Shown here in pieces: positions 7,294-8,586 of a stretch of DNA of 8,586 bases. The notes beneath the pieces were generated by a model. That model did not search any database and was not told the DNA's origin. It saw nothing but the letters and a program-made list of their open reading frames with translations. A program made the translations under genes and the position numbers. The DNA comes from an uncultured Rhodospirillales bacterium (GTDB lineage: Bacteria; Pseudomonadota; Alphaproteobacteria; Rhodospirillales; 2-02-FULL-58-16): assembly GCA_913053795.1 (NCBI GenBank), contig CAJXGZ010000089.1:1-8586 (forward strand), given 5' to 3'. How positions within the stretch are numbered: the stretch's first letter is position 1; every line of letters begins with the position of its first letter.

Positions 7294-8327
7294 CCAAAAA
7301 ACTTAAGGTGGGCATCGCCGGCTACGGCGTTGTCGGCAAGCGCCGCCATCATTTCATCGATTTGCACCCCAATCTAAAAACCGTCGCCGTTTGCGACCAA
7401 AAGCTGGAAGGCGAAGGGACGTTTGACGGCGGGGTGCGCTATTACGCCCACTACAAGCGCCTGCTGGAGGAGGACCTGGACGCCCTGTTCGTCTGCCTCA
7501 CCAATGACATCAACCCGGAAGTCACCATGGCCGGGCTTGAGCTGGGGCTTCACGTGTTTTGCGAAAAGCCGCCGGGGCGGGACGTTTCGGACATCGCCGA
7601 GGTCATCGCCCGCGAAGAGAGTCATCCCGGCCTCAAGTTAAAATACGGCTTTAACCACCGCTATCACGATTCGGTGCGCGACGCCCTGAAGATCGCCCAA
7701 TCGGGCGAACTGGGCGAGGTCATCAACCTGCGCGGCGTTTACGGCAAGTCCAAGCTGATCACTTTCGGCCAATCCTCATGGCGCACCGAGCGCAAGCTGG
7801 CCGGGGGCGGGATTTTGCTGGACCAGGGCATCCATATGGTGGACCTTTTGCGTCTGTTCGCCGGCGAATTCGAGCAAGTCCACAGCTTTATCTCCAACGG
7901 CTTTTGGCGCCACGACGTGGAGGACAACGCCTACGCCCTCTTGCGCACGCATGACGGCAAGGTGGCCATGCTGCACTCCTCGGCCACCCAGTGGCGCCAC
8001 CGGTTCGATCTGCAAATCGCCTTTCAGCGCGGCTCCATTACGCTTAGCGGCATTTTATCGGGCTCCAAGAGTTACGGCGACGAGACCATGACCGTGGCCC
8101 GGGCCACCAAGGACGAAGCCGGTGATCCCAAGGAGCAAGCCGCCAATTACGCCAACGATTCGTCCTGGGCCGATGAAATCGCCGAATTCGCCGAAGCCAT
8201 CCTCGCCGATAAACCCATCGTCAACGGCTCCTCCAAGGACGCCTTGAAGACCATGGAGCTGGTCTATCGAATATATTGCGCCGATCCCGAATGGAAGGCG
8301 CGATGGAATCTTAACGATACGGCGTAA
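7290..8327 (+). CDS. Second Gfo/Idh/MocA family oxidoreductase
   Basis: The protein has 345 residues, the usual size for the family. It has the dinucleotide-binding motif VGIAGYGVVGKRR (7-19), the family CEKP (91-94, Lys93), GFNHRYHDSVR (120-130), and GGGILLDQGIHMVDLLR (172-188) with His182 in the catalytic His position and Asp178/Asp185 nearby. HDVEDNAYALL (208-218) parallels the 'EVEDT' segment of the preceding gene. It is therefore a complete NAD(P)-dependent dehydrogenase, probably acting on a free or nucleotide-linked sugar, but it lacks the RPQxYYD and AVNE motifs that tie its neighbour to WlbA, so its substrate is not predicted. The ATG overlaps the previous stop (ATGA) and is preceded by AGGA at 7278-7281, 8 bases away, so the two dehydrogenases are probably translationally coupled. 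They are distant paralogues, not a recent duplication, since similarity is limited to family motifs. The next gene starts 19 bp downstream. Confidence 0.85.
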   Translation: MTKKLKVGIAGYGVVGKRRHHFIDLHPNLKTVAVCDQKLEGEGTFDGGVRYYAHYKRLLEEDLDALFVCLTNDINPEVTMAGLELGLHVFCEKPPGRDVSDIAEVIAREESHPGLKLKYGFNHRYHDSVRDALKIAQSGELGEVINLRGVYGKSKLITFGQSSWRTERKLAGGGILLDQGIHMVDLLRLFAGEFEQVHSFISNGFWRHDVEDNAYALLRTHDGKVAMLHSSATQWRHRFDLQIAFQRGSITLSGILSGSKSYGDETMTVARATKDEAGDPKEQAANYANDSSWADEIAEFAEAILADKPIVNGSSKDALKTMELVYRIYCADPEWKARWNLNDTA

Positions 8328-8346
8328 AAAAAATTTAAGGACAACG

Positions 8347-8586
8347 ATGAATCATTCCCTCTCCCTGAAAAGCAAGATTCTCACTTTGGCCGTGACGATG
8401 GTTTTGATCGTCTTGGCCCTGGAAGGAATGCTTCGCATCACCATGCCCAATTGGCGGGATTTTTACAACGGCCGCTTCATGAGACAACTTCAAATTCCCG
8501 GTTACGGAACGCTGATGACAGGCAAGCCCGGCTTCGAGGGATATTTCGCCCAGAACAACGGGGATTTCAGAATCAGAATCAAGATC
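8347..8586 (+). CDS. Membrane-anchored protein, probable second SGNH hydrolase-like protein, N-terminal part
   Basis: The first 80 codons of a gene that continues past the window. A clear ribosome site (AAGGA, 8337-8341) stands 5 bases before ATG 8347. A short Lys-bearing N-terminus is followed by a hydrophobic helix at about residues 11-25 and the sequence ALEGMLRI (24-31). An 'xLExxLR' segment directly after the anchor is often seen in membrane-anchored SGNH proteins of polysaccharide loci. Residues 61 onward (GKPGFEGYFAQNNG, then an Ile/Arg-rich strand) line up with LTPNFKGFLYNRAGK of the SGNH-like protein at 2486, sharing the P-x-F-x-G-(F/Y) pattern at a similar distance from the anchor. 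The catalytic GDS block would lie beyond the window, so assignment rests on this N-terminal likeness alone. It is probably the last visible gene of the same transcription unit. Confidence 0.6.
   Translation, partial: MNHSLSLKSKILTLAVTMVLIVLALEGMLRITMPNWRDFYNGRFMRQLQIPGYGTLMTGKPGFEGYFAQNNGDFRIRIKI

Noticed and set aside
8326..8333. An A8 run directly after the second dehydrogenase.
   Set aside because: No GC-rich stem precedes it, so it is not an intrinsic terminator; the next ribosome site follows at once, consistent with continued transcription.

Overview
The window looks like part of a Gram-negative surface-polysaccharide (O-antigen, capsule or exopolysaccharide) biosynthesis locus. It holds eight protein-coding genes, two of them cut by the window edges, packed with almost no intergenic space. 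Most of it is GC-rich with many GCC, GGC and CTG codons, which would suit a proteobacterium, possibly an alphaproteobacterium. There is no rRNA, tRNA or housekeeping marker, so the taxonomic guess is weak. No RNA gene, CRISPR array, insertion sequence, integrase or convincing intrinsic terminator was seen.

Layout: (1) 1-386 (+), the 3' end of a NodB-type polysaccharide deacetylase. (2) 393-2489 (+), a polytopic YfhO-like membrane protein, probably a GT-C-type glycosyltransferase. (3) 2486-3544 (+), a membrane-anchored SGNH/GDSL hydrolase-like protein that overlaps gene 2 by 4 bp. (4) 3533-4498 (-), a class I SAM-dependent methyltransferase, the only minus-strand gene; its 3' end overlaps that of gene 3 by 12 bp. 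(5) 4539-6191 (+), a GT-B-like surface carbohydrate biosynthesis protein. (6) 6157-7293 (+), a Gfo/Idh/MocA oxidoreductase closely resembling WlbA/WbpB. (7) 7290-8327 (+), a second Gfo/Idh/MocA oxidoreductase, overlapping gene 6 by 4 bp. (8) 8347 to the window end (+), the N-terminus of what looks like a second anchored SGNH-like protein.

How the genes may work together (inference): the two dehydrogenases would make or modify an activated sugar, with gene 6 pointing to oxidation at C3 of a UDP-N-acetylglucosaminuronate-like sugar. The GT-B and YfhO-like proteins would transfer sugars on the cytoplasmic and periplasmic sides. The methyltransferase, the SGNH proteins and the deacetylase would decorate the glycan by methylation, O-acyl transfer or removal, and deacetylation.

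Base composition changes sharply. Positions 361-480, at the gene 1/gene 2 junction, are only about 24% G+C, while parts of gene 5 reach about two thirds. This fits the mosaic make-up common in glycan loci. I see no clear sign of a wholly new system. The points most worth a second look are the lone opposite-strand methyltransferase, the tandem oxidoreductase pair and the two SGNH-like proteins on either side of them.
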